A stretch of DNA of 25,247 nt, from the NCBI GenBank assembly GCA_964468415.1, contig CAYXUS010000290.1:1-25247 (forward strand). Direction: 5' to 3'. The stretch's first letter is position 1; every line of letters begins with the position of its first letter. Source of the DNA: Caldithrix sp964468415 (GTDB lineage: Bacteria > Calditrichota > Calditrichia > Calditrichales > Calditrichaceae). Below the pieces are notes generated by a model that was not told the DNA's origin, searched no databases, and worked only from the letters and a program-made list of their open reading frames with translations. The position numbers were made by a program, and so were the translations under genes. Below are positions 16,672 to 25,166 of this stretch, piece after piece.

Positions 16672-17214
16672 TTATTTTGGCCAGTCGGGTGGCAACGGTA
16701 ATGACTTTTTTTGCTGGTTGTTTTCTTGTAGCTTACTGACAAGCAAGATACCGGTTGTTAAAATGGCCGCGCCTCCCATTCCTGCCAAATACATTGTTTT
16801 CTTGTACCAGGGTTTGGAGGGAGCCTGTGCATGGGTTTTGTGCCATGCCTGTTTTTCTTCCTGCACCAGTTTAATGAAATTAGGCGGATAATCGTTCACA
16901 GAAGGACTGTATTCCGGATTCAGCGCCAGAATGCGCCGTATGATTTTTCGCGCCCCTTGCTGATCGTTCACGGCCCGGCGGATTTCGGCCAAAAGCACCA
17001 GCGCATCAATTTTCTGAGATTTTGTGAGATTCTGTTTGCCGATGAGTTGCAGAAGCCGGGTTTGCGCTTCTTTGAATTGCCCGTTGTAGTAGAGAGTTTT
17101 TGCCTGTTTTATCTGCTGTTCCACGTCTGGTAATGCCTGGGCGGGCAAGGTGTGCACCGAAAACAAAACAGCACACAAAATGCCCAACAAAAAATACGGG
17201 AATTGTTTGCTCAT
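16672..17214 (-). CDS. TPR-like exported/membrane-anchored small protein
   Basis: A 180-residue protein I do not recognise as a named family. It has a signal peptide (residues 1-26, ending LPAQA) and a helical TPR-like stretch: AKTLYYNGQFKEAQTRLLQL, then ALVLLAEIRRAVNDQQGARK and IIRRILALNPEYSPSVND. A transmembrane helix follows near 141-160 (MYLAGMGGAAILTTGILLVS) and a basic, proline-rich tail. The motif 'NPEYSPSVNDYPPNFIKLVQ' resembles the tail of TPR-type accessory proteins found beside PEGA/ASH envelope proteins. ATG 17214 is preceded by TTAGGA. It lies 131 bases after the kinase gene in the same direction. A periplasmic adaptor role is only inferred. Confidence 0.8.
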   Translation of the reverse strand: MSKQFPYFLLGILCAVLFSVHTLPAQALPDVEQQIKQAKTLYYNGQFKEAQTRLLQLIGKQNLTKSQKIDALVLLAEIRRAVNDQQGARKIIRRILALNPEYSPSVNDYPPNFIKLVQEEKQAWHKTHAQAPSKPWYKKTMYLAGMGGAAILTTGILLVSKLQENNQQKKSLPLPPDWPK

Positions 17215-17345
17215 GGCATCCTAACCATTGTTTTAACTTTCTTGACAGGTAATATAAAAAAAATCTGCGTTTTATGTTAGAATATTTTCAAAAAAATTCC
17301 ATTCTTTCATTACGGCCGTTTTTTTGCAGCCGTATTCCGATCCTT

Positions 17346-19691
17346 TTAGTGGCTGATCGGCTTCAATATAAATTTAATCGGCCCGACAAACGAAGGGGTA
17401 ACCATTACCTCTTTTACGCCGTTCTTTACAATAAAACCCTGTTTTTGCACCGAAATTCGGTGTTCGCCCAAAGGCACATTTACCATCCCCGGCGTGTATT
17501 GATCGCTTACCTGATCATCCACCACAATGCGTGCATATTGGGCATGCCCTTGTTCATCAAAAGCCAAAACTTTGACGGCAACGGGTTTGTTAAAATCGTA
17601 CACCAAACTCAGCTGCCCGTCAGGCTTTAATCGGACAGTTTCCTGACAATACCCATGTTTGGGGTGTGTCACTTTAATCCGATGAGGGCCGGCACTCAGT
17701 TCGAAACTTTCCCGAACATTGGTTTCGCTTCTTCGCAATTTCCCATCAATGTAAATGTTTCCCCAGGGCAATACCAAAACGTGCAGGGTGGCTTTTAACG
17801 GTTGCAAGGTGAAATTCAGGGTCAACGGTGTGTCTACTTGCACGTTCACGCTCTTTTCCAGCGAATGATAGCCGTCTTTTTCCAATTTAATGAGATGGGG
17901 GCCGGGAGCAAGCGTAAAGGAAGTTGATGCGCCACGCACGATTCCTTTCTTTGCTCCGTCCACAAACAAAACGGCCGGAGTGTTTTTGACACGCAAATTT
18001 ACCTGCACCGGCTCTGGCTTTAGCACGTAGCTAAAACGATGTTTCCCCTGTACCAGGGCAAGAACTGTATCGCGCAAGGGAAAATATCCGGCTTTGTTTA
18101 AGGAGATAACCAAACGCTCACCCGATAAGGCATTCAAACGAAACGGTGTTACCCCGGCATTTTTCCCGTTGATCACGAGCGAGGCGCCGGGAGGTTCGCT
18201 AATTAGCATCAGCGGAACACGCACTTTGGCGGACGAAGCGGGAGCACTTTCAGGCAATGTTTTGGGCCGGGCAACAGGGGCAGCCGCATGTTGCACCGGT
18301 TTTTCGACAATAGGCAGCAGGGCCAAACGTAGAATCACCATCACCCCGGGATGGACGGTTAAAGTCGTATCGAAGGGAAGATAACCATCTTTCTCCAGAC
18401 GGAGAAGTACCTGCCCCGAAGTAACCGCAATGGAATCCAGTGGGGTAAGCCCCCTCTCCTTACCGTTCAGGTAAACTTTGGCCTGTGCCGGCTGAGAATA
18501 AATTTTAAGCGATGCAGGCACAATTCGGGGAGAGGAGGATTTGGGCCAGTACAAAAAGAGAGCCAACAGGGCGATCAGGGCCACAATTCCTACCCAAAGA
18601 AAGCCTTTTTTGGTCCGAGGGTGCGTCACCCGTAAAAAAAACGATGCCGTTTCCTCTTGCGCCACGGATTCGCTTTGAGCAGTCGTTTCGGGTTTCTCTT
18701 CCGGGGGCTCTTCCTGGCCCGAAGGCTCCACTGCTTCGGCTTTCTCTTTTTCCGAAGTTTCTTCCTGATTCAAGTACGGGTAATCGTCGTAATTAATTTC
18801 GTCTTTTATTTCGGAATCCAGATTAATGATGGGTTCACTCAGTTTTTTCTGCAGCTTTTCTTGCAGACGTTCCATCTCCTGCATCATTTCTACCGCCGAC
18901 TGAAAACGCTCGTCCGGGTCCTTGGCCAGAGCCTTCATCACCAAATCATCCACTTCCGGGGGCAAATACGGATTAAACGTAGAAGGTCTGGGAAATTCAC
19001 GTCGCACGATGGCCTCACGAATGTCAAAATCGGTTTGATGCGGCTCGAACGGAACACGTCCGGTGAGCATCTGGTAGAGCGTAATGCCCAGCGAATACAA
19101 ATCGGTACGGTGATCCGCTTCTTTCAAACTGCGCACCTGTTCGGGCGACATGTAATACAGTGTGCCCCCTACCGCGGAATGGTGCGTGTGCACCAAAGAA
19201 TTGGCCTGAATTTTGGCCAGACCGAAATCGGTTACTTTAACGACATTGTCTTTGGTAATCAAAATGTTACTGGGCTTGATGTCTCTGTGAATGATGCTGG
19301 CCGAATGCGCATGTTGCAAAGCAGAAAGAATCTGGAAAGTAATGTCAAAAATTTCTTCCAGAGGCATGGGACGGCGCTCTTTAAGGCGTTCGCTCAACGT
19401 TTGGCCTTCGATGTATTCCATCACAATGAACCATTGGCCGTTGTCTTCCAGCAGATCAAGGATGCGCACAATGTGCGGATTTTCCAACCGGGCCAAAGCC
19501 AGTGCCTCGGTTTTGAACCGGTTGAGAAGTTTTTCATTGAGCGCCAGCCCGGGAGCAATCATTTTAATAGCCACGATTTTGTTCAGATGGGTATTCAGGG
19601 CTTTAAAAACAAACCCCATGCCCCCGTGACCCAAAGGCTCCAAAATCCGGAAATGACCGAAAACTTTTCCGATGTAACGTTTGCTTTCCAT
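17346..19691 (-). CDS. Membrane Ser/Thr protein kinase (PknB-like) with C-terminal PEGA repeats
   Basis: A 781-residue receptor-like kinase. The Hanks-type domain (about 12-275) has the glycine loop GHGGMG (21-26), Lys43 in VAIKMI, the catalytic loop HRDIKPSN (His135-Arg136-Asp137), DFG (155-157) and GTLYYMSPEQ, so it should be active. An acidic, Glu/Pro-rich linker (285-350) leads to a transmembrane helix GFLWVGIVALIALLALFLYW (363-382). The outer part has four clear PEGA repeats of about 75-90 residues, with motifs such as PAQAKVYLNGKERG, PPGASLVINGKNAG and AVLFVDGAKKG, and a more distant fifth. PEGA domains are thought to contact the cell surface. ATG 19691 has AAGG upstream. It is the first gene of the four-gene block ending at 8518. 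Confidence 0.93.
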   Translation of the reverse strand: MESKRYIGKVFGHFRILEPLGHGGMGFVFKALNTHLNKIVAIKMIAPGLALNEKLLNRFKTEALALARLENPHIVRILDLLEDNGQWFIVMEYIEGQTLSERLKERRPMPLEEIFDITFQILSALQHAHSASIIHRDIKPSNILITKDNVVKVTDFGLAKIQANSLVHTHHSAVGGTLYYMSPEQVRSLKEADHRTDLYSLGITLYQMLTGRVPFEPHQTDFDIREAIVRREFPRPSTFNPYLPPEVDDLVMKALAKDPDERFQSAVEMMQEMERLQEKLQKKLSEPIINLDSEIKDEINYDDYPYLNQEETSEKEKAEAVEPSGQEEPPEEKPETTAQSESVAQEETASFFLRVTHPRTKKGFLWVGIVALIALLALFLYWPKSSSPRIVPASLKIYSQPAQAKVYLNGKERGLTPLDSIAVTSGQVLLRLEKDGYLPFDTTLTVHPGVMVILRLALLPIVEKPVQHAAAPVARPKTLPESAPASSAKVRVPLMLISEPPGASLVINGKNAGVTPFRLNALSGERLVISLNKAGYFPLRDTVLALVQGKHRFSYVLKPEPVQVNLRVKNTPAVLFVDGAKKGIVRGASTSFTLAPGPHLIKLEKDGYHSLEKSVNVQVDTPLTLNFTLQPLKATLHVLVLPWGNIYIDGKLRRSETNVRESFELSAGPHRIKVTHPKHGYCQETVRLKPDGQLSLVYDFNKPVAVKVLAFDEQGHAQYARIVVDDQVSDQYTPGMVNVPLGEHRISVQKQGFIVKNGVKEVMVTPSFVGPIKFILKPISH

Positions 19692-19709
19692 TAAAATCAG
19701 GCCTTAAAG

Positions 19710-19737
19710 ATTAAACTCCAAATTCGAAACATTTCAA
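19710..19737 (-). promoter_or_regulatory. Possible sigma-70 promoter for Ser/Thr kinase gene
   Basis: On the minus strand TTGAAA (19732-19737) and TTTAAT (19710-19715) each match the consensus at five of six positions, with a 16-base spacer. The predicted start leaves only about a dozen bases before ATG 19691, which is short, so this is tentative. Confidence 0.3.
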
Positions 19738-19855
19738 GTACATCCTTAAATATCGCCAAGAATGTCACCCGATGCAATTTTCATCCTATTCTTTGCAACG
19801 ATGTACTATTTTTTAGGTGCCGGCTCATTTGAATCTCATGACTGCCGATAGTGTT

Positions 19856-20263
19856 TTAGGCGTAAATATCGGGATCAAACCCCTTAAACAGGGCAAGAAG
19901 CGCATAAATGATCAAGCCAATTCCTCCCAAAAAAAGAAACTCGACAATCCAGTGAAGCAGAAACTTCAACAGACTGTTTCCCGGTTCGCCAAAAAAATAG
20001 AAAGAAATGCCTAAGGTAAAAAATCCTGCTGTTAGCCCCAGCAGTCCGGCCAGAAAAAATCGCAATGCTTTTCTTCTGTTTTTGGCCCTGTATTCTTTAA
20101 TGCGTTGCAGGTACATGGTCCGGCATATCTCCGAACAGAATCCGATTTTAATCCTATCGTTTACAAAAAGATACTTATTGAAGCATTCGTAGCAAATGGG
20201 ATTTCCGCATGTTCGACATTTGTGGTTGCCGACGCGTCCGCCATGATTGACACAGTATTTCAA
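19856..20263 (-). CDS. Small zinc-ribbon/B-box-like protein with two membrane helices
   Basis: A 135-residue protein without a recognised function. The N-terminus is rich in zinc ligands: Cys4, His7, His14, Cys16, Cys19, Cys24, Cys27, Cys43 and Cys47, in a CxxH...CxxC...CxxC arrangement like B-box zinc fingers. A basic stretch (KEYRAKNRRKALR) precedes two transmembrane helices at about 65-91 and 102-126. The start is TTG 20263: GGAAGGA lies about 7 bases upstream and an in-frame TAG directly precedes the codon, so no earlier start exists, and later starts would lose the metal ligands. Similar 'zinc ribbon plus membrane' proteins occur widely in bacteria with unknown roles. Confidence 0.75.
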   Translation of the reverse strand: MKYCVNHGGRVGNHKCRTCGNPICYECFNKYLFVNDRIKIGFCSEICRTMYLQRIKEYRAKNRRKALRFFLAGLLGLTAGFFTLGISFYFFGEPGNSLLKFLLHWIVEFLFLGGIGLIIYALLALFKGFDPDIYA

Positions 20264-20345
20264 CTATTCGTCCTTCCGGAAAATTTAAAGACTTTCGCGA
20301 TACAATTGATGAAATGTCTGGTAATATCTTTAGAGAGCCGTAAAA

Positions 20346-20390
20346 TTAAACCGGAGCGCGAGCACGTCACTCCACCGCTCCGGTTAAAAT
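20346..20390 (-). terminator. Intrinsic terminator after the PLP-enzyme gene
   Basis: AACCGGAGCG (20349-20358) and CGCTCCGGTT (20376-20385) make a perfect 10-bp stem with a 17-base loop. On the minus strand it is followed by TAATTTTA. It sits 13 bases after the stop at 20399 and separates that gene from the zinc-ribbon gene. Confidence 0.8.
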
Positions 20391-20398
20391 TTTTGTAT

Positions 20399-21586
20399 TT
20401 AAGGAATGCGGTTCAGCGCCTGATCCAGATCGGCGATTAATTCGTCCACATTTTCCACGCCTACCGAAAGTCGCACCAGTCCGTCGGTAATATGCGCCTG
20501 CAGGCGAATTTCTCTTGGCATAATGGCATGGGTCATGGAAGCCGGATGCTGAATGAGGGTTTCTACCCCTCCCAAACTTACCGCCAACTGGCACAACTGT
20601 ACGTTGTCCATGACGATTTTGCCCCCTTCAATACCTCCTTTTACTTCAAAACTAATCATCCCGCCCGGACACTTCATTTGTTTTTTGGCAATCTCGTATT
20701 GAGGATGCGAAGGCAGACCGGGGTAAACTACGTGCTGCACTTTGGGATGTTTTTCCAAAAATTCAGCAATTTTCTGGGCATTGGCGCAATGACGTTCCAT
20801 GCGCATGGAGAGTGTTTTAATCCCCCGGTGTACCAGAAAAGCATTCATCGGATCCAATATTCCACCAAACAAATTGAGTGCCTTGCGCAAAACTTTGAAC
20901 TGTTCTTCCGTTTTTACGACAATCAATCCGCCGACCACATCGGCATGGCCGTTCAAAAATTTGGTTAAACTGTGCACCACAATGTCCGCACCCAACAGCA
21001 GGGGCTTTTGCAATACCGGGCTGGCAAACGTATTATCGACCACTAACAGGGCATTGTTTGCATGCGCTAACTCGGCTGCTCCGGCAATATCGGTTACGCA
21101 CAGGGTAGGATTGCCCGGCGTTTCCACGTACACAATTTTGGTTTCCGGGCGCATGGCCTGCTTGATTTCGTTCAAATCGGCCGTGTCCACAAAACTAACC
21201 TGAACTCCAAAACGGGTGAACACTTCATCTAACAGGGTGTTGGTCGGGCCGTAAACGGCTTCGGAACACACCACGTGATCGCCCTGACTCAAATAGGCGC
21301 CCAGTACCGTGTGAATGGCAGCCATTCCGCTGCCGCAGGCCAGCCCCTTGTGCCCCTGTTCCAGTTGGGCAACGGCATCTTCCAGACCTTTTACGGTGGG
21401 GTTACCCATGCGGGTGTAAATGTAGCCTTCTTCTTTTCCGGCAAACAAAGCCGCCCCGTGATCGGCATTGCGAAACTTAAAAGTCGAGGTTTGATAAATG
21501 GGATTGGAGACGGCAAGATATTCATTTTCCATCATTCCGGCATGGACACTTTTGGTCTCGTCCGAGTAGTTCTTGTGAGCAGACAT
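20399..21586 (-). CDS. Trans-sulfuration PLP enzyme, methionine gamma-lyase / cystathionine gamma-lyase type
   Basis: A 395-residue Cys/Met-metabolism PLP-dependent enzyme. The PLP-binding lysine is Lys209 in HSLTKFLNGH. Asp184 (VVDNTFASP) contacts the pyridine nitrogen, YTRMGNPT (57-64) binds phosphate across the dimer, and Tyr112 in AVYGPT stacks on the ring. Position 114 is Pro, where true methionine gamma-lyases have the cysteine of YGCT. The substrate may therefore be cystathionine, homocysteine or an O-acyl-homoserine rather than methionine. The overall sequence (LFGGILDPMNAFLVHRGIKT) is typical of bacterial MGL/CGL-like annotations. ATG 21586 has GAAGGAG 7 bases upstream. It is probably monocistronic, with a terminator downstream and a large hairpin with a T run upstream. 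Confidence 0.9.
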   Translation of the reverse strand: MSAHKNYSDETKSVHAGMMENEYLAVSNPIYQTSTFKFRNADHGAALFAGKEEGYIYTRMGNPTVKGLEDAVAQLEQGHKGLACGSGMAAIHTVLGAYLSQGDHVVCSEAVYGPTNTLLDEVFTRFGVQVSFVDTADLNEIKQAMRPETKIVYVETPGNPTLCVTDIAGAAELAHANNALLVVDNTFASPVLQKPLLLGADIVVHSLTKFLNGHADVVGGLIVVKTEEQFKVLRKALNLFGGILDPMNAFLVHRGIKTLSMRMERHCANAQKIAEFLEKHPKVQHVVYPGLPSHPQYEIAKKQMKCPGGMISFEVKGGIEGGKIVMDNVQLCQLAVSLGGVETLIQHPASMTHAIMPREIRLQAHITDGLVRLSVGVENVDELIADLDQALNRIP

Positions 21587-21652
21587 ATTTTTTCTCCTTC
21601 GCTTACCTTTTAACTTTTTTATTAACGACTAAATTTAATAAATTCTTTTTAC

Positions 21653-21706
21653 AAAAAAAATTTTCCAAATCACTTTGGGGAAGCCAGCTTTCCGGGAATG
21701 ATTTGG
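21653..21706 (-). promoter_or_regulatory. Large imperfect palindrome plus T8 tract upstream of PLP-enzyme gene
   Basis: CCAAATCACTTTGGGGAAGC (21665-21684) pairs with GCTTTCCGGGAATGATTTGG (21687-21706) as a 20-position hairpin with two mismatches and three G-U pairs. Read on the minus strand the hairpin is followed by AAAA and then eight T's (21660-21653), which is terminator-like. No minus-strand gene ends here, so it could be a leader attenuator of the PLP-enzyme gene or a block to antisense transcription. On the plus strand it would sit in the leader of the acylase gene. Confidence 0.45.
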
Positions 21707-21738
21707 ACGGATGTGGGTTAAAAGGAGATACGCTTATC

Positions 21739-24120
21739 ATGAAGGCAAAATCTTTGAAAATTGTATTTTGGATTCTGGCTCTTTTGATGATTCTTGTTTT
21801 GTCGCTGGGTGTTTACGGTTATTTTACGGTCAAACGTTCTCTTGCACCACAAGCCGGAACGCTTTTGCTCAGGCAGCTGCGGCAACCGGTTACTATTTTA
21901 CGCGACAGCATGGGAGTAGCGCAAATTGTCGCCCAAAATGAACACGACGGTTACTTTGCTCTGGGCTATTTGCATGCCAGCGATCGCCTTTTTCAAATCG
22001 ATTTGACCCGGCGGGTGGCCGAGGGGCGCCTGAGCGCCTTGTTCGGTTCTTTGACGCTGGACATTGATCGCCATCAACGGCTGATCGGACACGCGCGTTT
22101 GGCTGAAAAGTTTTTGCCCCGGCTATCTGCGGAAGATCGCGCACGGCTGCAGGCCTACGTGGACGGGATAAACCGTTACGTGGCCGAAGCAAAGACACTG
22201 CCGTTCGAATATCATCTTTTGGGTGTCCCATTTGAACCTTACACTTTAAAAGATGTTTTGAGCATTTTGAGTTTTCAAACATGGTTCTCGAATGCGCTTT
22301 TAAGCTCCGATGAATGGCTGGCCAAAATTTTTGATCGTTTTGGCCCGGACACCGCCGCAACCCTTGCTTTACCCTACCCCACCTGGGCGCCGGTTACCGT
22401 ACCGCAAACTTCCGCAGCGGAAGCCGGGTTTAGCGTTTTGTTATTCAATACGTATTTTTCAGACGTTAAGCTGCCCTTTCGTATGGCGCATTCTTCCAAT
22501 TCATGGGTCATCAGTCCATCTCACAGTGCCAGCAAGCATGCCATGTTGGCCAGTGACCCGCATCTGGAAACCCAGCGCCTTCCGCAATTTTGGTACCTTG
22601 TGGGCCTGCACATTCAATCTCCCCGGGCAGATGTGTTAGGCATTACCACACCGGGCCTGCCGTTTGTGGTAATGGGGCACAATGGCAAAGCCGCCTGGGC
22701 TTTTACGGTGGGAGGCATCGACATTACCGAAGTTTACCGGGAGAAGGTAAATCCGAATGACAGCACCATGTACCTGACTTCCGGTGGGTGGAAAAAATTT
22801 AAAGTGCGAAAAGAATCCATTTTTGTGAAAGGGAAGGAAAAGCCCCTTTTCTTCCGCATGCGTTTTACGGAGAACGGGCCGATTGTCTGGGAAAACGATT
22901 CGCTAAAGCATCTGTACTCTCTCCATTGGGCCGGTTTTGATGTGGACCTGGCCAAAACCGTGCGGGCTGCGTTTCATCTGCGTAATGTGGATAACTTTGA
23001 TGACTTCCGGCAAACGGTTACCCACTTTGGCGCATTGGACGCCAATTGGACGTACGCCGATTTCCGTGGCAACATTGGCTACCAATTGGGAACGCCTATC
23101 CCTGTGCGTCCTAAATCAGTTTTCAAACTTCCCATTCCGGGTTGGATTGATTCCCTGAAATGGCAGGGGTTCCATTCTCTTGCCGAAACGCCGCACAGTT
23201 TCAATCCGAAACGCGGCTGGCTGGCCACTTCCAACAATAAGCAAGACGCCATGCATTTGAACTACCGTCTGTTTGGCAAATTTGCCGCCGATCGCATCCT
23301 GCGTATTACCGAATTATTAAACTCGAAAGAAATTTTTACTTTTGAGGACATGAAACGCTTCCAGATGGATCGGGTCGATCGCTTTTTGCAACACTGGCAA
23401 CCCGTTTTGAGCGGCCTGCTGCAAAAGCTCGGGAAAGAGCACTATGCCAAAATGGTGCGTCAATGGGATGGCTCGGCAGATGCACAATCCAAGGAAGCGG
23501 CGCTGGTTATTTTGTTCAAGAATCGCCTAAAGCACAAAATTTTCGATGATCAACTGGGCAAATTAACCAAACACATTTCGGACGAAGATCTTTTGCACGT
23601 TTTTGAACACGGCCCGAATTTCTGGTTCGACGATATCCGTACTCCGGACTCGGTAGAGACCCGTTCCGCCATTGCACAAACGGCCCTGAAGGAGGCGCTG
23701 AATCTCTGGCAGGAACAAACATGGGGAGAGCTGCAATCCTTCACGATGGCACATCCCATGGCCAAGGTTCCGATAATCGGTTCTTTGTTGGGCCTAAAGA
23801 AAGGGCCTTTCCCCTGGGGCGGCACGCCCGGCACCTTAAATGCCTCTTTTTACGAGGAAGACCCAAACAAACCGGGCCATTTTAAATCGATTGTGGGGCC
23901 CAGTTGGCGTTTTGTGATTGATTTCGCGCATCCCGATTCTGCGGAATTTGTTTTGCCCGCCGGAGAATCAGGAAATCCGGAAAGCCCCTTTTTCCTAAAT
24001 TTCTTTTCATGGTGGAAAAGCGGGAAACGCTGGAATGTTCCCATTTCCCTTTCTGCTATCCAAAAGAAGGCTGTGTTTAAACTTACTTTAACTCCAGAGG
24101 GAGACGATGAGACAAAATAA
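21739..24120 (+). CDS. Penicillin acylase family Ntn hydrolase, membrane-anchored
   Basis: A 793-residue member of the penicillin/AHL/cephalosporin acylase family (peptidase S45), which cleaves amide bonds after autocatalytic processing. A single N-terminal helix (about 7-28) anchors or exports it. The pro-part contains GVAQIVAQNEHDGYFALGYL and HASDRLFQIDLTRRVAEGRL. The processing site is AHSSNSWVISP; Ser253 would become the N-terminal nucleophile of the beta chain, as in the SNxW signature. The later block FRGNIGYQLGTPIPVR holds family oxyanion and substrate-site residues. The length fits. ATG 21739 is chosen over TTG 21703: AAAGGAG lies at 21721-21727, though the 11-base spacing is long. 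The substrate is unknown; quorum-sensing lactones, peptides and other amides are all possible. The stop overlaps apbE by 14 bases. Confidence 0.9.
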   Translation: MKAKSLKIVFWILALLMILVLSLGVYGYFTVKRSLAPQAGTLLLRQLRQPVTILRDSMGVAQIVAQNEHDGYFALGYLHASDRLFQIDLTRRVAEGRLSALFGSLTLDIDRHQRLIGHARLAEKFLPRLSAEDRARLQAYVDGINRYVAEAKTLPFEYHLLGVPFEPYTLKDVLSILSFQTWFSNALLSSDEWLAKIFDRFGPDTAATLALPYPTWAPVTVPQTSAAEAGFSVLLFNTYFSDVKLPFRMAHSSNSWVISPSHSASKHAMLASDPHLETQRLPQFWYLVGLHIQSPRADVLGITTPGLPFVVMGHNGKAAWAFTVGGIDITEVYREKVNPNDSTMYLTSGGWKKFKVRKESIFVKGKEKPLFFRMRFTENGPIVWENDSLKHLYSLHWAGFDVDLAKTVRAAFHLRNVDNFDDFRQTVTHFGALDANWTYADFRGNIGYQLGTPIPVRPKSVFKLPIPGWIDSLKWQGFHSLAETPHSFNPKRGWLATSNNKQDAMHLNYRLFGKFAADRILRITELLNSKEIFTFEDMKRFQMDRVDRFLQHWQPVLSGLLQKLGKEHYAKMVRQWDGSADAQSKEAALVILFKNRLKHKIFDDQLGKLTKHISDEDLLHVFEHGPNFWFDDIRTPDSVETRSAIAQTALKEALNLWQEQTWGELQSFTMAHPMAKVPIIGSLLGLKKGPFPWGGTPGTLNASFYEEDPNKPGHFKSIVGPSWRFVIDFAHPDSAEFVLPAGESGNPESPFFLNFFSWWKSGKRWNVPISLSAIQKKAVFKLTLTPEGDDETK

Positions 24121-25147
24121 CAGATCGGTTTTTATTCGCTATTTACTCGGTTTGGTTCTACTCGGAGTCGTTTGGGGATGCGGACGCTGGCAAAAGGTAA
24201 CGCTTCAGGGGCGCACAATGGGAACAACCTACCATATTACTCTATTGTCCCCCAAACGTTTGGTAAACCCTCAGCCCATTCAACGCGCCGTCGATTCTCT
24301 GCTGCAAACGATCAATGCCAGCATGTCCACTTTTGATCCCAACAGTGAAATTTCCCGATTTAATCGCTGGCATTCTACCCGCCCTTTCCCCGTTTCTTCG
24401 TCTTTTCTTAAAGTGGTAAAAAAGGCGCTGGAAATTTATCGGGAATCGGACGGAGCATTTGATATTACGGTGGCCCCTCTGGTAAATTTGTGGGGATTCG
24501 GACGAAAAGGCCCGCGTTTTACGGTACCCGATTCCGGTGAAATCAGGCGTCTGCTAAAACACGTGGGAAGTCAATATTTGAGGATTGTTGGCGATTCGGC
24601 TTTGCAAAAGGAGGACATTCAACTAACCATCGACCTGAGTGCCATTGCCAAAGGATATGGCGTCGATGCCGTAGCGGAATTACTGCGACAACGTGGTTTC
24701 CGAAACTTTTTGGTAGAAATAGGAGGCGAAGTTTTTGCCAGCGGCATCCGGGAAGAGCGCCCGTGGCAAGTGGCCATCAACAAGCCTGAATTTCGCATGC
24801 TACCCGGTAGCATGATCGAGGGCATTTTGGTGCTTAGCGATCGGGCCGTAGCAACCAGCGGCGACTATTTGAATTTTTTTGAGTACCACGGAAAAACTTA
24901 TTCGCATGAGATCAACCCAAAAACTGGCTGGCCTATCGAAAATAACATTGCATCTGCGACTGTAATCGCTCCCCGTTGCATCACCGCCGATGCAATGGCC
25001 ACGGCACTGATGGTGATGCCGGTGGAAAAGGGCTTAGCCTGGGTAAACCGAAAGCCCAATATTGAATCGCTTATTATTTTGCGGAAAGGGAAAGAGCGCT
25101 TTGAGGAAAGGCAGAGCGAGGGTTTTGCGAGATATTTAACGCATTGA
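24107..25147 (+). CDS. apbE: FAD:protein FMN transferase, lipoprotein
   Basis: A 346-residue ApbE family enzyme, which attaches FMN covalently to threonine in Rnf/Nqr and related flavoproteins outside the cytoplasm. A short signal sequence ends in the lipobox-like VVWGC (Cys25). Family blocks present are GRTMGTTYHI, STFDPNSEISRFN, DGAFDITVAPLVNLWGFG, DLSAIAKGYGVDAVAELL, FLVEIGGEV, AVATSGDYLNFFEY, SHEINPKTGWPI and TADAMATALMV. These include the metal- and FAD-binding residues, so the enzyme looks complete. ATG 24107 has GAGGGAG just upstream, inside the end of the acylase gene. No Rnf or Nqr genes are visible in the window, so its target lies elsewhere. Confidence 0.94.
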   Translation: MRQNNRSVFIRYLLGLVLLGVVWGCGRWQKVTLQGRTMGTTYHITLLSPKRLVNPQPIQRAVDSLLQTINASMSTFDPNSEISRFNRWHSTRPFPVSSSFLKVVKKALEIYRESDGAFDITVAPLVNLWGFGRKGPRFTVPDSGEIRRLLKHVGSQYLRIVGDSALQKEDIQLTIDLSAIAKGYGVDAVAELLRQRGFRNFLVEIGGEVFASGIREERPWQVAINKPEFRMLPGSMIEGILVLSDRAVATSGDYLNFFEYHGKTYSHEINPKTGWPIENNIASATVIAPRCITADAMATALMVMPVEKGLAWVNRKPNIESLIILRKGKERFEERQSEGFARYLTH

Positions 25148-25166
25148 AAAGGGTGAAAATTTTTAT

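Noticed and set aside
17243..17270. TTGACA box on the plus strand upstream of the TPR gene
   Set aside because: It faces away from every gene in this region and has no -10 element at a suitable distance.
17311..17334. TACGGC / GCCGTA hairpin just after the Ser/Thr kinase gene
   Set aside because: The stem is only 6 bp with a 12-base loop and no adjacent T run on the minus strand, so I do not call it a terminator; this leaves co-transcription with the TPR gene open.
18657..19694. A 345-codon open frame antisense to the Ser/Thr kinase gene
   Set aside because: It is a shadow of the kinase gene: the kinase frame encodes intact Hanks motifs on the other strand, while this translation has low-complexity Phe/Leu/Arg/His-rich content and no recognisable domain.
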